DNA of 64,000 nucleotides from Inia geoffrensis (GCA_036417435.1 CM070905.1:65427092-65491091), one strand, 5' to 3'. Positions 47,147-61,014 are shown, numbered from the stretch's first letter. Made by a program: numbers and translations. The notes: a model not told the origin generated them from the sequence alone.

Positions 47147-50100
47147 ATGGTAATAGTAACATACATACTGATAATTACCTTAAATGTAAACGGATTAAAT
47201 GCTCCAACCAAAAGACACAGACTGGCTGAATGCATACAGAAACAAGACCCATACATATGCTGTCTACAAGAGAACCACTTCAGAACTAGGGACACATACA
47301 GTCTGAAAGTGAGGGGGTGGAAAAAGGTATTTCATGCAAATGGAAATCAAAAGAAAGCTGGAGTAGCAATTCTCATATCAGAGAAAATAGACTTTAAAAT
47401 AAAGACTGTTACAAGAGACAAAAAAGGACACTACATAATGATTAAGGGATCAATCTAAGAAGAAGATATAACAATTGTAAATATTTATGCACCCAACATA
47501 GGAGCATCTCAATACATAAGGCAAATACTAACAGCCATAAAAGGGGAAATTGACACTAACACAGTAACAGTAGGGGACTTTAACACCCCACTTTCACCAA
47601 GGGACAGATCATCCAAAATGAAAATAAGTAAGGAAACACAAGCTTTAAATGATACATTAAACAAGATGGACTTAATTGATATTTATATAGGACATTCCCT
47701 CCAAAAACAACAGAATACAATTTCTTCTCAAGTGCTCATGGAACATTCTCCAGGATAGATCATAACTTGGGTCACCAACCAAGCCTTGGTATATTTAAGA
47801 ACACTGAAATTGTATCAAGTATCTTTTCTGACCACAACACTATGAGACTAGCTATCAATTACAGGAAATAAAGTATAAAAAATACAAACACATGGAGGCT
47901 AAACAATACACTACTAAATAACCAAGGGGTCACTGAAGAAATCAAAAAGGAAATCAAAAAAATACCTAGAAACAAATGACAGTAAAAACACGATGACCCA
48001 AAACCTATGGGATAAGGCAATGGCAGTTCTAAGAGGGAAGTTTATAGCAATACAATCCCACCTTAAGAAACAGTAAACATCTAAAATAAAGAACCTAACC
48101 TTACAATGAAAGCAATTAGAGAAAGAAGAACAAAAAAACCCCAAAGATAGCAGAAGTAAAGAAATCATAAAGATCAGGTCAGAAATAAATGAAAAAGAAA
48201 TGAAGGAAACAACAGCAAAGATCAATAAGACTAAAAGCGGGTTCTTTGAGAAGATAAACGAAATTGATAAACCATTAGCCAGAATCATCAAGAAAAAAGG
48301 GAAAACACTCAGATCAACAGAAATAGAAATGAAAACGGATAAGCGACAACTGACACTGCAGAAATACAAAGGATCATGAGAGATTAGTACAAGTAACTAC
48401 AGGCCAATAAAATGGACAACCTGGAAGAAATGGACAAATTCTTAGAAAAGCACAACTTTCTCAGACTGAACAAGGAAGAAATCGAAAATATAAAAGGAAC
48501 AATCATAAGCACTGAAATAGAAACTGTGATTAAAAATCTTCCAACAAACAAAAGCCCAGGACCAGATGGCTTCACAGGCGAATTCTATCAAACTTTTACA
48601 AAGGACCTAACACCTATCCTTCTCAAACTCTTCCAAAATATAGCAGAGGGAGGAATACTCACAAACTCATTCTATGAGGCCATCACCCTGATACCAAAAC
48701 CAGACAAAGATGTCACAAAGAAAGAAAACTATAGGCCAATATCACTGATGAACAAAGATGCAAAAATCCTCAACAAAATTCTAGCAAACAGAATCCAACA
48801 GCACATTAAAAGGATCATACACATGATCAAGTGGGGTTTACCCCAGGAATGCAAGGATTCTTAAATATATCAATCTGTGTGATAAACCATATTAACAAAT
48901 TGAAGGAGAAAAACCATATGATCATCTCAATAGATGCAGAAAAAGCTTTTGACAAAATTCAACACCCATTTATGATTAAAAAACACTCCAGAAAGTAGGC
49001 ATAGAGGGAACTTACCTCAACATAATAAAGGCCATGTATGACAAACCCACAGCCAACACTGTTCTCAATGGTGAAGAACTGAAACCATTTCCACTAAGAT
49101 GAGGAACAAGACAAGGCTGCCCACTCTCACCACTATTATTCAACATAGTTTTGGAAGTTTTAGCCATAGTAATCAGAGAAGAAAAAGAAATAAAAGGAAT
49201 CCACATAGGAAAAGAAGAGGTAAAGCTGTCACTGTTTGCAGGTGACATGATACTATACATAGAGAATCCTAAAGATGCTACCAGAAAACTATTAGAGTGA
49301 ATCAATGACTTTGGTAAAGTAGCGGGATACAAAATTAATGCACAGAAATCACTTGCATTCCTATACACTAATGATGAAAATATGAAAGAGAAATTAAGGA
49401 AACATTCCCATTTACCATTGCAACAAAATGAATAAAATACCTAGGAATAAACGTACCTAAGGAGACAAAAGACCTGTATGCAGAAAATTATAAGACACTG
49501 ATGAAAGAAATTAAAGATGATACAAATAGATGGAGAGATATACCATGTTTTTGTGTTGGAAGAATCAACATTGTGAAAATAACTATACTACCCAAAGCAA
49601 TCTATAGATTCAGTGCAATCCCTATCAAACTACCAATGGCATTTTTCACAAAACTGGAACAAAAAAATTGCACAATTTGTATGGAAACACAAAAGACCCC
49701 AAAAGGCCAAAGCAATCTTGAGCAAGAAAAATGGAGCTGCAGGAATCAGGCTCCCTGACTTCAGACTATACTACAAAGCTACAGTAATCAAGACAATATG
49801 GTACTGGCACAAAAACAGAAATATCGTTCAATGGAACAGGGTAGAAAGCACAGAGATAAATGCACACACATACGGTCACCTTATCTTTGACAAAGGAGGC
49901 AAGAATATATAGTGGAGAAAAGACAGCCTCTTCAATAAGTAGTGCTGGGAAAAACTGGACAGCTACATGTAAAAGAATGAAATTAGAACACTTCCTAACA
50001 CCATACACAAAAATAAACTCAAAATGCATTAAACACCTAAGCGTAAGGCCAGAAAGTATAAAAGTCTTAAAGGAAAACATAGGCAGAACACTATGACATA

Positions 50101-50962
50101 AATCAGAGCAAGATCCTTTTTGACCCACCTCCTAGAGAAAGGGAAATAAAAACAAAATTAAACAAATGGGACTTAATGAAACTTAAAAGCTTTTTCACAG
50201 CAGAGGAAACCTTAAACAAGATTAAAAGGCAACACTTAGAATGGGAGAAAATATTTGCAAATGAAGCAACTGACAAAGGATTAACCTCCAAATTATACAA
50301 GCAGCTCACACAACTCAATATCAAAAAAGCAAACAACCCAATCCAAAAATGGCCAGACCTAAATAGACATTTCTCCAAATAAGATATACAGATTGCCAAC
50401 AAACACATGAAAGGATGCTCAACACCACTAATTATTAGAGAAATGTACATCAAAACTACAATGACAAAAACATAATGACCTCACACCAGTCAGAATGGCC
50501 ATCATCAAAAAGTCTACAAACAACAAATGCTGGAGAGGGTGTGAAAAAAAGGGAACCCTCTTGTATTGTTGGTGGGAATGTAAATTGATATAGCCACTAT
50601 GGAGAATAGTATGGAGGTTCCTTAAAAAACTAAAAATAGAACTACCATACGACCCAGCAATCCCACAACTGGGCATATACCCTGAGAAAACTGTAATTCT
50701 AAAAGAGTCATGTACCACAATGTTCACTGCAGCACTATTTACAATAGCCAGGACATGGAAGCAACCTAAGTGTCCATCGACAGATGAATGGATAAAGAAG
50801 ATGTGGCACATATATACAATGGAATATTACTCAGCCATAAAAAGAAACGAAATTAAGTTATTTGTAGTCAGGTGGATGGACCTAGAGCCTGTCATACAGA
50901 GTGAAGTAAGTCAGAAAGAGAAGAACAAATACCCTAAGCTAACACATATATACGGAGTCTAA
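47147..50962 (+). pseudogene. L1 ORF2 pseudogene (endonuclease, RT, C-terminal domain)
   Basis: The endonuclease starts at 47147 with LNVNGLNAPTKRHRL and stops after 103 residues (47458). The usual QETH is QENH. More endonuclease follows, including a SDHNTMRLAI stretch at about 47829. The RT domain is open at 48412-48864, with [23 protein letters not shown] and NYRPISLMN. The catalytic box at 49235-49246 reads F-A-G-D instead of [19 protein letters not shown] and the C-terminal domain follow across several frames, ending YIYGV-stop at 50962. The family enzyme carries out target-primed reverse transcription. Multiple stops and the catalytic Asp loss make this copy dead. Confidence 0.88.
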
Positions 50963-51179
50963 AAAAAAAAAAATGGTTCTGAAGAACCTAAAGGCAGGAC
51001 AGGAATAAAGATACAGATTTAGAGAATGGACTTGTGGACACAGGGAGGGGGAAGGGCAAACTGGGATGAAGTGAGAGAGTGGCATGGACATATATACACT
51101 ACCTAATGTAAGATACATAGCTAGTGGGAAGTAGCCGCATAGCAGAGGGAGATCAGCTGGCGCTTCGTGACCATCTACA

Positions 51180-51212
51180 GGGGTGGGATAGGGAGGGAGG
51201 GAGGGAGGTGCA
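51180..51212 (+). repeat. G-run tract in L1 3' UTR (G-quadruplex-capable)
   Basis: Reads ggggtgggatagggaggg followed by more GGGA units: at least four GGG runs with short loops. L1 3' UTRs in several mammals carry such a polypurine tract. The corresponding tract lies at 63078-63109. Confidence 0.75.
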
Positions 51213-51539
51213 AGAGGTAGGGGAAATGGGGATATATGTATATGTATAGCTGATTCACTTTTTTATACAGCAGAAACTAACAACCACTGTAAAGCAATTA
51301 TACTCCAATAAAGATGTTAAAAAAAATAACAGGAGATAATGTAGGAACAGATTTCATTCACAGGTCTTTTTTTTAATGTTTCCATTTTTACTGTTCATTG
51401 ATATAGACTTCCTGACAAATTTATTCATCAAATTTGAACATGCACCAAAGTTTTACTCCTTGTATCTGTTCTACTGAATGAGGATAAATCGTTCACAGGC
51501 CTTGAAGTTAGGTAGACCTGAATCTGAATCCCTTACTTC

Positions 51540-54500
51540 CATTTTCTAGCTAGATGACTTTTTTCTTGGTTTTAGTATTTTGGTTTTACTTATATTTTTA
51601 TTGAAGTATATAGTATGCATATGGCAATGTTCTAAAAAAAACATACAGTTCAATAACTGTTACAAAGCAAACACCTGGGTAATCATTCCTCAGAGCACAA
51701 AAGAGAACACTGTCAGAAGCCTTGAGCCCACCGTGCTCCTTCATGACCATTCCAACTATTTCTCCTTCCCTCTTCCCCACAGTAACTATTATTTTGATTT
51801 TCAGCTCCGTTGTTCAGTTTTGTCGCCTTTTGAAATTCATAGCAATAAGGTTTTAACATTCTTTATATGGTTTTAGTGCATTTATGCCCACATTTCTCTT
51901 TGGTACACACTTAGGAGTGAGTTTCCTAAATCACTGGAGATGAATATGTTCATTTCTGCTAGGCAACGGCAAACCGTCACTTTTCTGCAGCAGTGTTTGA
52001 GAGTTCTCTTCTTCTGCATCCTCACTAACTTTTGGTATTGTCTAACTTTTTAATTTTAGCCATCTTGGTGTGTGTGTAGTGGTATAGCATTTTGGTTTTA
52101 ATTGGCATTTTTCAGTTACCAATGAGTATGTTTTAATATATTTATTGGTTTACAATGTCTGTTTTGAAAAATATCTGTTCAAGTCTCCTGATGATTTTTA
52201 TTCTATAGGAATGACTGTGCTTTTCTTACTGAGTTGTAGCAGTTCTTTATATATCCTGAATACAAAAATTTGTCAGCACATATGTTTCTTCATTCTTTCT
52301 TTTGCCTTTCCATGATCTTAACAATGTTTTGTGACAAGTAGAACTTTTTTACTCTACCTTATGAATCTTTTTCCTTCACAAGTTGTTAAAGAAAGCTTTC
52401 TCTGTATCAGTTTATAAAGTTAATCTCATATATTATCTTCTAGAATAGAAAGGTTTACCTTTTATATTTTGATTTACAATCCAGCTAAAACTGATTTTTG
52501 TATATCGTTTGAGAGAGGGATCAAACAATATTTTTTTATTGCTATCCCATTGACCTAGCACCCTTTATTGAAAAAAATAATTTTTTCTCTATACATTTAC
52601 ATTTCCAACTTTATCACACATTATGTCTATAAATATGTGGTTCTACTTCTGGATTGTGTATTCTGTTCAATTGGTATAAATGCATATTTTGCCCCAATGC
52701 CACTATGTCTTATTAGGTTAATGATAAATCTTGTTCTCCAATACAGAATATTCTTCCATCATTCTGTTTCCTGAGTGTATTGCTTACTTGTGGCCCTTTG
52801 AATTTCCATAAAAATTTTAGAGTAAGTTCTAGATTTCCTATTGAAGAGTGACTGAATAATAAGTATAATAATAAGTATCATTTTTATTACAATCTTATAG
52901 TTGTTGGATGTTTAATATACATTGACTTGAGCTGATAATTAATTCATATAAGTGGTGATAGTGTATATCCTTCTTTGTTGCTTATATTAGAGGGAAAGCT
53001 TTCATATTTCACCACTAAACATCATATATGATTTAGTATTTTAATCATATACTTATCAATTTAAAGAAGTTTCCTTGCATTACTAGATTGCTTCAAGTTT
53101 ATATCCTGAACAGAGGTTAAATTTTACAAAATATCTTTCCTGAATCTATTGAGAAAAGTATAGATTTTCTCCTTTACTTTGTTAACTAGTTGAATCAACT
53201 GTTTGATATTTGAATGATAAACTGACCTCACATTCCTGGAAAAAACCATAACTACTTGTTATATATTACCCTTTTTATATATAATTGGGTATAATTTGCT
53301 AATTTCTACTTATAATTTTTGCCTCTAATTTTGATATCCAATTTTGACTTTAATTTTGGTATTAATATTATGCTTGGTCTCATTAAATAAGTTGGGAATT
53401 AATTCTCATTTTTTATTCTCTCAAAAATTCATATAAGACTCACAGTATTTTTTCCTTAATATTTTTACAGTACTTGTTGGTGAAGCCATCTGGATTTGTA
53501 CATTTCTTTATGGGAAGATATTTATTTTGGATTCAATTTTAGTGAACTGTATTTTACTGGAAATCTGTTTTCAGCTAAATTTTTAAATGTACTGGCATCA
53601 AGTGGTTAATCATATCCCTTTACTATTTTTTATGTTTTTATAATCTCTAATGATGTCCCCCTTCTCGCTCTGAAATTGGTAATGTGTACTTACTATCATT
53701 TCTTTCTCTTCGTTTGCTCTCTGTATGCGTTTATAAATGTTAGTCTGTTAAAAAAGAAACATGTTCATTTATCCTATCTAGTGCATGCTTCCTTTTCTAT
53801 TCCATACATTTTTTTGCTCTTAAATTTTTCTTCCTATTATTTTACTTGTGTTTATATTTCTAGATTTTTTAAAAAGTGCATGTGAGGGCTAATTAGCTCG
53901 TTGATTTTTTTCAGTATTCCTTTATTTCTAATATATATGTCTTTAAGATTATATATTTCTTTTACAGATGGCTTTAGTTTCATCTCATAACTTTTGATAT
54001 ATAGTATCTGCACTATAAATCAGTTCAAAATATATTTTACTTTCCATTTTGATTTTTTTCTCTGATCCATTTACTGCTTGGAAAATTATTTCTTAATTTC
54101 CACACATATGAATAATTTATATATTTTTTTAATATTGATGTCAAGCTTAATAGTACTAGGATTAGAAAGCACATTCTGGAAGATTTGAAACCTTTTAAAT
54201 ATACTCATACTTGCTTTATGTCCCACAATATTTAAAGATTTCATATTTATTGAGAATTGGATATTGGACTATTGGATATAGCATTCTTCTAGTTCAAATT
54301 TGTCAATTGTGCTTTTCAAATCTTTGTTATCCTTACTGGTTTTTGGGTAACTGTTCTATCAGTTACTGATAGTGGTCTATTAAAACCTCACACAAAATTT
54401 ATGTTCTCGTCTCTTACAATCCTGGGCAAGTTAATCCAATATTCACGATTAAAGTGATCTGAAGCTAGCCTTCAGACTCTGTGTATTGGTCTATTTTTTA

Positions 54501-54560
54501 TTTATTCTTTTGATGTATTGTAGGGTAGAGCTCTTTGAGATCTCACCCTAAAGACTGATG
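51540..54560 (-). mobile_element. Ancient L1 LINE, ~3 kb, heavily decayed
   Basis: Reverse of an old L1. 3' UTR-like ttttattgaagtatatagta lies near 51590. The ORF2 C-terminal region follows (caccctttattgaaaaaaat near 52559), then an RT-side phrase ggtgaagccatctggatttg at about 53480, the reverse of the PDGF region. The endonuclease side runs to about 54560. No long ORF survives. Clearly older than the copies at 25113 and 45464. Left and right limits are approximate. Confidence 0.7.
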
Positions 54561-54889
54561 TATTCAGTAAGGCCCCCCTTCTTCGGCTAACTCTGAATTC
54601 TCATAACCCTGAATTCTAATCCTTGTCTACATAGCACTATGTGGCTATGAAAAGCTCTGCTAACCTTCTCAGCCACACGGCCTCCTGTTCTAGAGTTGCA
54701 GCGATCCATAGAGCTGAGACTACTCAAATACCAAACTTATATTTTTGCCATTCTCCTCTCAGATCTTTGACCTGTAATTCTTCACTAGCCTTGTTAGCTC
54801 TCCAGTGTCTTCAAGCGTTTCTACAAATACATTTTTCCAGCCTTTTAAGTTGTCCTTAGAAGTAGAGTTAGTCCTAATTATTACTCTTT
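54561..54889. other. Unique intron
   Basis: Short unique stretch between the ancient L1 and a MIR. Nothing recognised. Confidence 0.4.
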
Positions 54890-55050
54890 CATTATCAGTA
54901 GTGGAAGTGTTAATAGCTATGACTTAATAAACTACTTACCCTGAGACTCAGTTCATTCTACTATAAAATAGAAACTAAATTACTGCCTTTAAAATTTTCT
55001 AGTGCATACTTTGCATATAGTAGTAACTCAGGCAAGAATTATATTTGGCT
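54890..55050 (+). mobile_element. MIR SINE fragment
   Basis: Forward MIR core: aactacttaccctgagactc, ctactataaaatagaaacta, then an eroded end tgcatatagtagtaactcag. Confidence 0.55.
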
Positions 55051-55820
55051 TCAACTATACTTCATTTACTTAGAAATTTGATCTAGTCTGGTGGTTTTAT
55101 ATATCTTTATACATTTGACAAGCCATACTTCATTTCCTGACATCTCTTTTGATGTTCTATCGCATATTCATCATTTGCTGGTTGCTTTCAACTTACTTAT
55201 GCTGCTAATATCTCATATACAAACTAATTCATCTAAATAACCCGTCTTCTCAAAGTCACTTACTCCTGTAAATTTAGATAAATCTCTTTGTGGTAACATT
55301 GTTTTTCCAGTTAGCCCCTAAATTTTTAAGGTATGTTTGAATCAACTTTGTACTAATATTTGTTTGATTGCAAAAATGTGATTTGTCCTTAAAAATATCA
55401 CTAGCCTACACTCTTTTAGTTCCATTGCATGAATCTTGTGAAACTTAGCCTCATATCTTTGGACTAGTTTAAATGTCTCCTAATTCTTCTACTTCAGACA
55501 CTCAGACTCTATCCTGCAGTTCTGTCAGGTTAATACAGTAGTCTTAATACAGCATTTGATAGTATTATACTTTCCCCCAAAAGCTTTCAAGGAGACGTGG
55601 TACATTCAATAATAAATACCAAGCCATTAGGTGGCATGCACGCCCTTCTATAATCTTACGTTATTGACTCTCACTTCAACTTTACCTCCAAACTACTTTC
55701 AGATGAAACTCATACTCTGTATGTTTCAGTATGTTTAATTCTCCAGGACACACGTGCTCCTCCTCCTTTTGTTTTCATTAACCAACTTGTGCCTTTTCCC
55801 CCCACCTTAGAACCCCTTCT
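55051..55820. other. Unique AT-rich intron
   Basis: No repeat or coding stretch recognised. Confidence 0.45.
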
Positions 55821-55837
55821 TCCTCTCTCAACTTTTT

Positions 55838-56045
55838 TTTTTTTTTTTTTTTTTGCGGTACGCGGGCCGCTCACTGCTGTGGCCTCTCCCGTTGCGGAGC
55901 ACAGACTCCAGACGCGCAGGCTCAGCGGCCATGGCTCACAGGCCCAGCCGCTCCGCGGCATGTGGGATCTTCCCGAACCGGGGCACGAACCCGTGTCCCC
56001 TGCATCAGCAGGCAGACTCTCAACCACTGCGCCACCAGGGAAGCC
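55838..56045 (-). mobile_element. CHR-2-type tRNA-derived SINE
   Basis: Long poly(T) at 55831-55854, body from gcggtacgcgggccgctcac, tRNA-like head ending caccagggaagcc. Perfect duplication cctctctcaactttt at 55822-55836 and 56046-56060. Young, complete, minus orientation. Confidence 0.95.
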
Positions 56046-56219
56046 CCTCTCTCAACTTTTTAAAATCCTTCACACCAAGAAATGCTGAATCAGTCTGCAC
56101 CAGCTCTGTCAAGCCTTCCTGACAACTATAGCTGGAGGCAATCTCTAAGTTCTGAAAACCTATAACATCTGTGGGGATGCAATATAATGCTCTGACAGAC
56201 TAAAGTCGTTGTCAAAGGG

Positions 56220-56400
56220 AGCTAAACTTTAAACTATTTCTTACCTGCACAATCTTGAGTAGGTTATTAGTTCCCTGTCTGCAAAATGGATTTAACACTA
56301 ACTCTTTTGAAGGGCTGTTATAAAGATTAGATATGATAGATGTAAAAGCTGAACACAGTATAAGAACCTGGTACATAACAGTTGTTATAATAAGTGATAG
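56220..56400 (+). mobile_element. MIR SINE
   Basis: Forward MIR: ttgagtaggttattagttcc, ctgtctgcaaaatggattta, gggctgttataaagattaga, agaacctggtacataacag. Confidence 0.7.
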
Positions 56401-57003
56401 ATATTACTTCTATCATTAATAGTATGACTCATTTAAATTTAATTGTGGGCTATTTTTATTGTCAATTATGTTTTATGTATATATTCCATATATGCTACAG
56501 GAATATAAAGTCCTTTAGAATAAGTACCATGCATATACATACTTTTGCAAATCTTGCAAATAATGAGTGCTTGAAAATGTCTGCTGATTGATATATTTAC
56601 ATATGAGTACATAATATTTTTTAGAAACAGACTTGCTGAATATTTTAGGCTGATAAAAGAGGTTACAGTTGTAAAAATACTTAAAGTTTTGGTATAATCT
56701 GACTAGAACCTGAACCATTCCAGCTTTCATTTATGAAGGTAGTCACTGAAAGGTCTGTAAAATCAGTGAACACAAGCATACTGATTGTACTCAATGACGG
56801 AAGCCTTCTTCTGTTGAATAATCCAATCAAATGTCATTTTGGCGTAAGAAAAAAAGTAATTTGATGACGAGCAAAGGTCTCAGTGTTGGGGGGAGGAATC
56901 AATTTTAGTTATGGAAACAATAGGGATCAACATGCACACCACCACTCTACAACTATACTGAAGAGTCTTACAGGAAATCAGTATGCTAACTGGGCTACTT
57001 AAA
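56401..57003. other. Unique intron
   Basis: AT-rich, nothing recognised. Confidence 0.45.
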
Positions 57004-57275
57004 ACCCTGGTGGCGCAGTGGTTGAGAATCTGCCTGCCAATGCAGGGGACATGGGTTCCAGCCCTGGTCTGGGAAGAGCCCACATGCTGTGGAGCAACTA
57101 GGCCCATGAGCCACAACTACTGAGCCTGCGCGTCTGGAGCTTGTGCTCTGCAACAAGAGAGGCCCGCGCAACGCGATAAAGGGTGGCCCCCGCTCGCCTC
57201 AACTAGAGAAAGCCCTCGCACAGAAACGAAGACCCAACACAGCTAAAAATAATAAATTAATTAATTTTAAAAAAA
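57004..57275 (+). mobile_element. CHR-1-type SINE, slightly 5'-truncated
   Basis: Plus-oriented: starts at aaccctggtggcgcagtgg (the first few bases of the head are missing or diverged), shows a degenerate B-box region gggttccagccctgg, the long CHR-1 body with caactagagaaagccctcgc, and an AATT/A-rich tail at 57248-57275. More diverged than the CHR-2 copies. Confidence 0.88.
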
Positions 57276-57750
57276 GAAAACCCCACACATATTACTTTCC
57301 AAAATGTAACCTTTTAAAATTTCTGTGCTTTTATCAGATAATTTTCAAAACATCACCAATAATGATTGGATTATTAGTGATCATTTAAGGAACACAGTGA
57401 TAATAAACACATACTACATACTCAGACATTTCATACATCAGAATATATGTATATATTCTGCATATGTATACACACACACAAAGATGAAAAAGAGTGCTCA
57501 ACTTGAGCTGCCCCATTAGTAGTACTACTTTCCGAATACAAAATGTCATCCAGGTCACTTTCCGTTCTCTTAAACCTTTAAAGAATGAAACATGCCAAGT
57601 ACATTTACACAGCCTTGCATTTTCAAAGAACTTTATATATAATCACTAATTTAAAAAAAGTATTTGCTAATTGGCGAGTGTTTTCTCTGAGACAGAACTG
57701 TCTAGAGACACTGAGTCACAAGCTTAGGGCTGTGAGATAGAGCCACATGG
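57276..57750. other. Unique intron
   Basis: Contains a small TA/CA-rich patch at 57441-57480. Nothing else recognised. Confidence 0.4.
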
Positions 57751-57751
57751 T

Positions 57752-58045
57752 TAAAGAAAACAAACTTATGGTTACCAGGGGGGAAAAGCGGGGAGGGAAG
57801 GGATAAATTGGGAGATGGGGATTGACACATACACACTAGTATATATAAAATAGATAATCAACAAGGACCTACTGTATAGCACAGGGAACTCTACTCAATA
57901 CTCTCTAATGACTTATATGGGAAAAGACTCTTTTTTAAAGAGTAGACATATGTATATGTATAACTGATTCACTTTGCTGTACAGCAGAAACTAATGCAAC
58001 ATTGTAAATCAACTATACTCCAACAAAAATTAATCTTAAAAAAGG
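57752..58045 (+). mobile_element. L1 LINE, 5'-truncated 3' UTR
   Basis: Begins at acaaacttatggttaccagg, passes through cctactgtatagcacaggga and ttgctgtacagcagaaacta, and ends tactccaacaaaaattaatc with a short A-rich tail. Contains no ORF. Confidence 0.85.
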
Positions 58046-60300
58046 AGTTTTCATAGCACAATGCTTTCATTGTAAGACTTTTTCCTTCAAAGGACTGATT
58101 GGGGAGTGAGAGGAAAAGAGAATTGCTATAGCAGTTACAGGCAGTCACTACCTTCTGATTGGTTGACTCCAAAATTCCAGGCAGATGTCTGGAAATGGGA
58201 ATTTAATACATTAATTAATTCCTATATAATCTTGCTTCAAACAAAGTTTTAATGTAGTTTGCAGCACCTAAAAGTTAGCTAACAGTAATGAAAAAGTTGA
58301 ATATTAAATTTATTTTAAGAAGTCCAGACATTTGAGAAATGAAGTTAATACAAGTGGTTGTGCATATAAAATCCCACATATTGGTTACAGGTTCCTCATA
58401 ATCTTAGTTCTCAGCTTTTTAGCTGGCAGCATAAAGGGGGATTAAATACAAAATCCATCCAAGAATCAAACTATTTTCAGGAAAGGTAAAATTGTTCTTG
58501 ATTTAAAAAACCAGTAAATTTCTTCCCACAATTTTCATAAAGGAGATAGTACATAATTTAATGCATAAGTGTTACCACACTTTCACGTGCCGTTTGTGAT
58601 AGTGTCTTCAACATAGGCACATTAAGTAAAACAATTCGGTGAAAAGGCAATTGTACAGACGAGCTTAGAATATATTTCGTATGGAAAATACTACACCTGA
58701 CTATTAATTTCTAAAAAGATTTCATAAACCCTTTCTGATATAGAGTTGAGCTAGATTTCTGAAATCAGTCCTAAAACTTTAGAGTTTCTAAGCTCTTTAG
58801 CTCCTAAATCCAAGCAAGGTGCGACCAAAATTAGGGAAAGGAGAATTCGGGCCTAATAGAAACTTTGATAGTAGGGACATTCATGACACTGACAGGGAAA
58901 AACTCAACTGTAGGAGAGCGGTAAGGAGGCAGCACTATTTGCCAGCATGAGGGCATTCATCATCCCGTTAGTTATTCAGAGGACAGAATTCCTAGATAGA
59001 AGCCCAAGAGTCAGAGCCTGCTTCCCCCATTTCCTTTTAAAAGTACATGTTTCCCCACAGGCCACTAGGCAAATGTCCAAATGAAGTAGGTCACTGCCTA
59101 AACAGAACTAGTAGAAATCAATATTATTTAAAATGTTCTTTGGGTAAATATTTCATCACATTGATTTATAAGTTTTCTTTCACTCTCATGTTTATGGATA
59201 TGAGTTAACACTTACCTGCTGTTTTAAAGTATTTTTTTCATTTACCCTTGGGCTTTGTTTTTTGGATTGTTTATGGTTGTTACTATAAGAGACAATCTGA
59301 GATAAAACCTGTTCTTGACAGTTAAAGAATAATTATTCTTATTAGGGTATCCTGCATCATTAAAAATAAATTATTGTAAATAAAAGATAAAATAATGATC
59401 AGCTTAATGCTAAAACATTGAATATAGGAACCAGATTATATCAGGGTTGTGGGAACTATAATATTAGAGTTCTTTAAAAGTTTCCATCAGCCCACTGCTT
59501 TCACTTCTCTTACAGGAAAATGTTTATTGTGGTAATGTTTGCTCGGTTTCTACTATAATATGAAAGTACTTGGAAAATTAAAATATAAATGCATAGCACA
59601 CATTTAATCAAAACTATCAACAGGCACATACGATATTTTTCTTCTGTTAAACATTCCCTGTCCCTTTCAGGATAATCTGCACTAGGTGTTCTGAGGCATT
59701 TTAAATATTTCTGTAGAATTTGAATAACAAAGAAATAAAAGGATTATCATAGTTGACAAACTCCGATCACTCTCTTAATGCCCAAACTACAAAGAAAAGT
59801 TACAGGAAAATGGTGCTTTATTAGTAGTAACATGAATTTTAATATAAAAGATACTTTCTTAAGACCTAAGATAGGTATCACACCATTTTCAGTTCTGTGT
59901 TGATTCTGCACTTGGGTGAATGGAAGGTTCACAAAGTTCAATGCATTATACAAAAACTACTTAGAAGCAGAGTCATAAGTAAAAAAATCAAGCGTTCTGA
60001 TCCTTCTAAAAATATGGCCAAAGTCTTTACATTAATATATTGACTTTTGCTTTTAGAAAATAATTACTAAACGAGAGACACAGGCACTAGAAAATGAAAG
60101 TAATGGCAATAATCGTCTATCACTCCATCTCTTTCTCTGAGAGCACCTCTCTTTGACATAAAAAACAATTTTCAAATCTCTACTAAGGAAAATAAAGAAA
60201 AACTTGACAGATAATGGAGAAATACTCCAAGCTTTTAGATGGAGAGGTTATACATAATAAAGATGTCAGTTTTGTCTAAATTCATTTAAGATTTGCATAA
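58046..60300. other. Unique intron, ~2.2 kb
   Basis: AT-rich with no repeat recognised and no coding exon. Confidence 0.45.
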
Positions 60301-60303
60301 TCC

Positions 60304-61008
60304 AACTTCCTACACTGTTGGTAGGAATGTAAACTGGCGCAGCCATATGGAGAACAGTATGGAGGTTCCTTAAAAAACTAAAAATAGAGCTACCATATGA
60401 CGCTGCAATCCCACGCCTGGGCATATATCTGGAGAAAACCATAATTCAAAAGATACATGCAACCCAATGTTCATAGCAGCACTATTTACAATAGCCAAGA
60501 CACGGAAGCAACCTACGTATCTACCAACAGATGAATGGATAAAGAATATGTGGTATACATACACAATGGAATATCACTCAGCTACAAAAAAGAATGAAAT
60601 AATGCCATTTGCAGCAACATGGATGGGCCTAGAGATTATCATCGTAAGTGAAAAGTCAGAGAAAGACAAATACCATATGATATCACTTATATGTGGAGTC
60701 TAAAAAAATGATACAAATGAACTTATTTACCAAACAGATATAGACTCACAGACTCAGAATGAAATTATGGTTACCAAAGTGGGGAAGGAGGGGAGGGATA
60801 GATTAGGAGTTTGGGATTAAAATATACACACTACTATAATATAAAATAGATAGCACGGGGAACTATACTCAATAAACCATAATGGAAAAGAATCTAAAAG
60901 AGAATATATATACGTGTATGTATAACTGAATCACTTTGCTGTACACCTAAACTAACACATTTTGCATCAACTATATTTCTATAAAAAAGTTTAAAAAACT
61001 ATACCTCA
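60304..61008 (+). mobile_element. L1 LINE, 5'-truncated 3' end
   Basis: Starts within the ORF2 C-terminal region (tacactgttggtaggaatgt). The frame at 60467-60703 is open ([16 protein letters not shown], then WYTYTMEYHSATKKNE, ending SLICGV-stop). The 3' UTR runs to about 61008 with an A-rich end. Same 3' UTR class as 9797 and 57752. Confidence 0.85.
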
Positions 61009-61014
61009 ATTTTT

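Larger units (their letters stand above)
45464..51327 (+). mobile_element. L1 LINE, nearly full length (~5.9 kb), inactive
   Basis: Complete L1 order on the plus strand: GC-rich 5' UTR (about 45464-46249), ORF1 remnant (46250-47088), short spacer, ORF2 remnant (47147-50962), 3' UTR (50963-51327) and A-rich tail. A short likely target duplication is aagaggagata (45453-45463) and aacaggagata (51328-51338). Both ORFs contain stops and frameshifts. It is antisense to THSD7A. The 3' UTR carries a G-run tract like the copy at 62833. Confidence 0.92.
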
